DNA from: Alphaproteobacteria bacterium
GTDB taxonomy: Bacteria; Pseudomonadota; Alphaproteobacteria; UBA828
Assembly: GCA_029937205.1 (NCBI GenBank)
Contig: JAPYQV010000177.1
Coordinates: forward strand, 1-6,167
Reading direction: 5' to 3'
DNA: 6,167 nucleotides
The notes below the pieces were generated by a model. The model had not been told where the DNA came from. It searched no databases and saw nothing but the letters and a program-made list of their open reading frames with translations. How positions within the stretch are numbered: position 1 is the stretch's first letter; every line of letters starts with the position of its first letter. This document shows positions 4,899-6,167 of the stretch, piece by piece. The position numbers and the translations under genes are program-made.

Positions 4899-5872
4899 GC
4901 CAAAACCTCTCCCGCTGCCAGATCGTGGCCGCGTAAAAATTCCGCCGCGTCGAGCACGCCTTTGCCGGCGCGCTGCAGGCGCTTGAGGTCAAGCACCGTG
5001 CCACCGCCGCAGACCACCGCCAAGTCACTTTGGCCCGACAACAAGCCACTTTGGCTCAGCAACAAGCGGTCCGCGCGCAATACCGTGCCGGGCTGCTCCG
5101 CGCTGTCATAGGATGACGGCGCGGCCTGGGCCAGCTTGATGCGCTCCGCGCCGTGGCTGAACCAGGCGCCCGGATAAGGTGAGAGGGCACGCACCCGGCG
5201 CGCCAGCTCCGGCGCTTTGAGGCGCCAATCGAGGCGCGCTTCCGCCTTGTCGATCTTGGCCGCGTAGCTGGCACCCTCCCCTTGTGGGACTGGCGTCGGC
5301 GCCACGCCGCGGCAACGTTCATCAGCCAACTCAACCAGTAAACGGCCAGAAATTTCGGCGAGGCGATCGTGCAAATCGCCGGCATCGCATGTCGCATCGA
5401 TCGGCGTGCTTTCCCGGCGCAGCACCGGCCCGGTATCCAGCCCGGCATCCATTTGCATGATCGAGACCCCGGTCTCGCCATCTCCGGCCATAATCGCGCG
5501 CTGGATCGGCGCGGCGCCACGCCAGCGCGGCAGCAACGAGGCATGGGCGTTGATACAGCCTAGACGCGGCGCATCCAGCACCGCCTGCGGCAGGATCAGG
5601 CCATAGGCGATGACAATGCAGAGATCGGCGCCGAGCGCCGCGAATTCCTGTTGCTGTTGCGCGTCCTTTAGCGATACCGGCATGCGCACTTTGAGTCCGG
5701 CAGCCTCAGCGCGGCGTTGGACGGGCGACGCTCGAGGCTTCTTGCCGCGCCCGGCGGGCCTTGGCGGCTGGCAATAGACGGCGGCGATGGAATAATCCGC
5801 CGCCAGGAGAGCGTCGAGCGACGGCACCGCATAATCCGGCGTGCCCATGAATATGAGTTTCGCCGCTGTCAT
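4880..5872 (-). CDS. fmt: methionyl-tRNA formyltransferase
   Basis: Fmt transfers a formyl group from 10-formyl-THF to initiator Met-tRNA. From ATG 5872 the protein has 330 residues (E. coli 315). It opens with KLIFMGTPDYAVPSL, has CQPPRPAGRGKK (34-45) in the tRNA-contacting loop region, and the catalytic NAHASLLPRWRGAAP with Asn108 and His110, then MDAGLDTGP with Asp146. The C-terminal OB-like domain begins after YAAKIDKAEARLDW and includes ALSPYPGAWF. An in-frame GTG at 5899, with GAGG six bases upstream and an 8-base overlap with def, would add nine residues; ATG 5872 is preferred because family members begin just before IFMGTPDFA, although its own ribosome-binding site is weak. Residues coded by 5021-5062 carry a small in-frame duplication. 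The gene lies between def and truA. Confidence 0.97.
   Translation of the reverse strand: MTAAKLIFMGTPDYAVPSLDALLAADYSIAAVYCQPPRPAGRGKKPRASPVQRRAEAAGLKVRMPVSLKDAQQQQEFAALGADLCIVIAYGLILPQAVLDAPRLGCINAHASLLPRWRGAAPIQRAIMAGDGETGVSIMQMDAGLDTGPVLRRESTPIDATCDAGDLHDRLAEISGRLLVELADERCRGVAPTPVPQGEGASYAAKIDKAEARLDWRLKAPELARRVRALSPYPGAWFSHGAERIKLAQAAPSSYDSAEQPGTVLRADRLLLSQSGLLSGQSDLAVVCGGGTVLDLKRLQRAGKGVLDAAEFLRGHDLAAGEVLACPATN
4906..4913 (-). promoter_or_regulatory. truA ribosome-binding site inside fmt
   Basis: The minus strand reads GGGAGAGG here, seven bases before the GTG start of truA and inside the last codons of fmt. It fixes the non-ATG start and fits reinitiation by ribosomes finishing fmt. 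Confidence 0.7.
5021..5062 (-). repeat. degenerate 21-bp tandem repeat within fmt
   Basis: Units 5021-5041 and 5042-5062 match at 17 of 21 positions. Both read in frame and give LSQSGL and LSGQSDL in the C-terminal domain of Fmt, an area where family members vary in length. It looks like an old 7-residue duplication in a surface loop. Confidence 0.7.
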
Positions 5873-5891
5873 ATTTTCTGCCCGGCTGTCT

Positions 5892-6167
5892 TTAGGCACT
5901 CTTGGCCTCGGCAGCGTCGGCTACTGCCGCGCGCCGCGCCTTGGCCAATTTGCGCATAATAATGCCGCGCTTCACCAGCGACAGGCGATCGACGAACAAT
6001 TTGCCGTCGAGATGATCCACTTCGTGCTGGAGACAGACCGCTAATGTCTCCGTCGCCTCGATCTCCTGCGCCGTGCCGTTTTCGTCGAGATAACGCACCC
6101 GCACTTCGGCGGCGCGCTCGACATTGGCAAAGTATTCGGGAAACGACAGGCAGCCTTCCTCATAGAT
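5892..6167 (-). CDS. def: peptide deformylase, C-terminal part
   Basis: Peptide deformylase is a metal (usually Fe2+) hydrolase that removes the formyl group from the N-terminal Met of new proteins. The last 91 residues are present; the gene continues past the right edge, so motif 1 (GxGxAAxQ) is not visible. Motif 2 is EGCLS at the start of the fragment, with the metal-ligand Cys, and motif 3 is QHEVDHLDG, with both His ligands and the catalytic Glu. FVDRLS follows as in typical class I enzymes, then a basic and Ala-rich C-terminal extension ([19 protein letters not shown]). The stop is TAA at 5894-5892. The next gene, fmt, starts 19 bases later (ATG) or overlaps by 8 bases (GTG), so the two functionally paired genes are almost certainly co-transcribed. 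Confidence 0.96.
   Translation of the reverse strand: MYEEGCLSFPEYFANVERAAEVRVRYLDENGTAQEIEATETLAVCLQHEVDHLDGKLFVDRLSLVKRGIIMRKLAKARRAAVADAAEAKSA

Overview
The window looks like a chromosomal segment of an alphaproteobacterium, probably of the Rhodospirillales/Rhizobiales type. The reasons are the GC-rich sequence, the def-fmt-truA gene order at the right end, and a methyltransferase of a style I associate with that class (FFDNREKYLMFVTTCSEKW near its N-terminus). No rRNA, tRNA, CRISPR array, transposase or attachment site was seen.

Layout from left to right. (1) 1-162 (+) is the tail of an NTF2/SnoaL-like protein. (2) 210-1369 (-) is a class I SAM-dependent methyltransferase, whose last 35 residues lie in another frame because of an apparent one-base loss near 316-317. 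(3) 1455-2396 (+) is a MetF-type methylenetetrahydrofolate reductase, divergent from the methyltransferase across an 85-bp gap with a plausible promoter and a perfect 10-bp palindrome. (4) 2431-3369 (-) is a secreted, probably beta-sandwich (LamG/DUF1080-like) protein, readable only with two opposite frame changes (an A8 run near 2894-2901 and a GTGTG stretch near 2707-2713). Its start codon lies inside a perfect 32-bp tandem duplication. (5) 3529-4146 (+) is an SRPBCC/Bet v 1-like domain fused to a histone-H1-like Lys/Ala/Pro tail encoded by internal DNA repeats. (6) 4158-4898 (-) truA, 4880-5872 (-) fmt and 5892 to beyond 6167 (-) def form a tightly packed operon transcribed leftward.

The right third is ordinary translation and RNA-modification housekeeping: Fmt formylates initiator Met-tRNA, Def removes the formyl group from new proteins, and TruA makes pseudouridine in tRNA anticodon arms. 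The left two thirds are less conserved. All three apparent frameshifts fall there, in two non-housekeeping genes, while metF, the SRPBCC gene, truA and fmt are intact. This means either genuine decay or uncorrected sequencing errors, and it cannot be decided from sequence alone.

I do not see a clear new multi-gene system. The most unusual items are the SRPBCC plus H1-like-tail fusion with an inverted repeat in its leader, and the tandem duplication that creates an 11-codon upstream ORF overlapping the secreted protein's start by ATGA.
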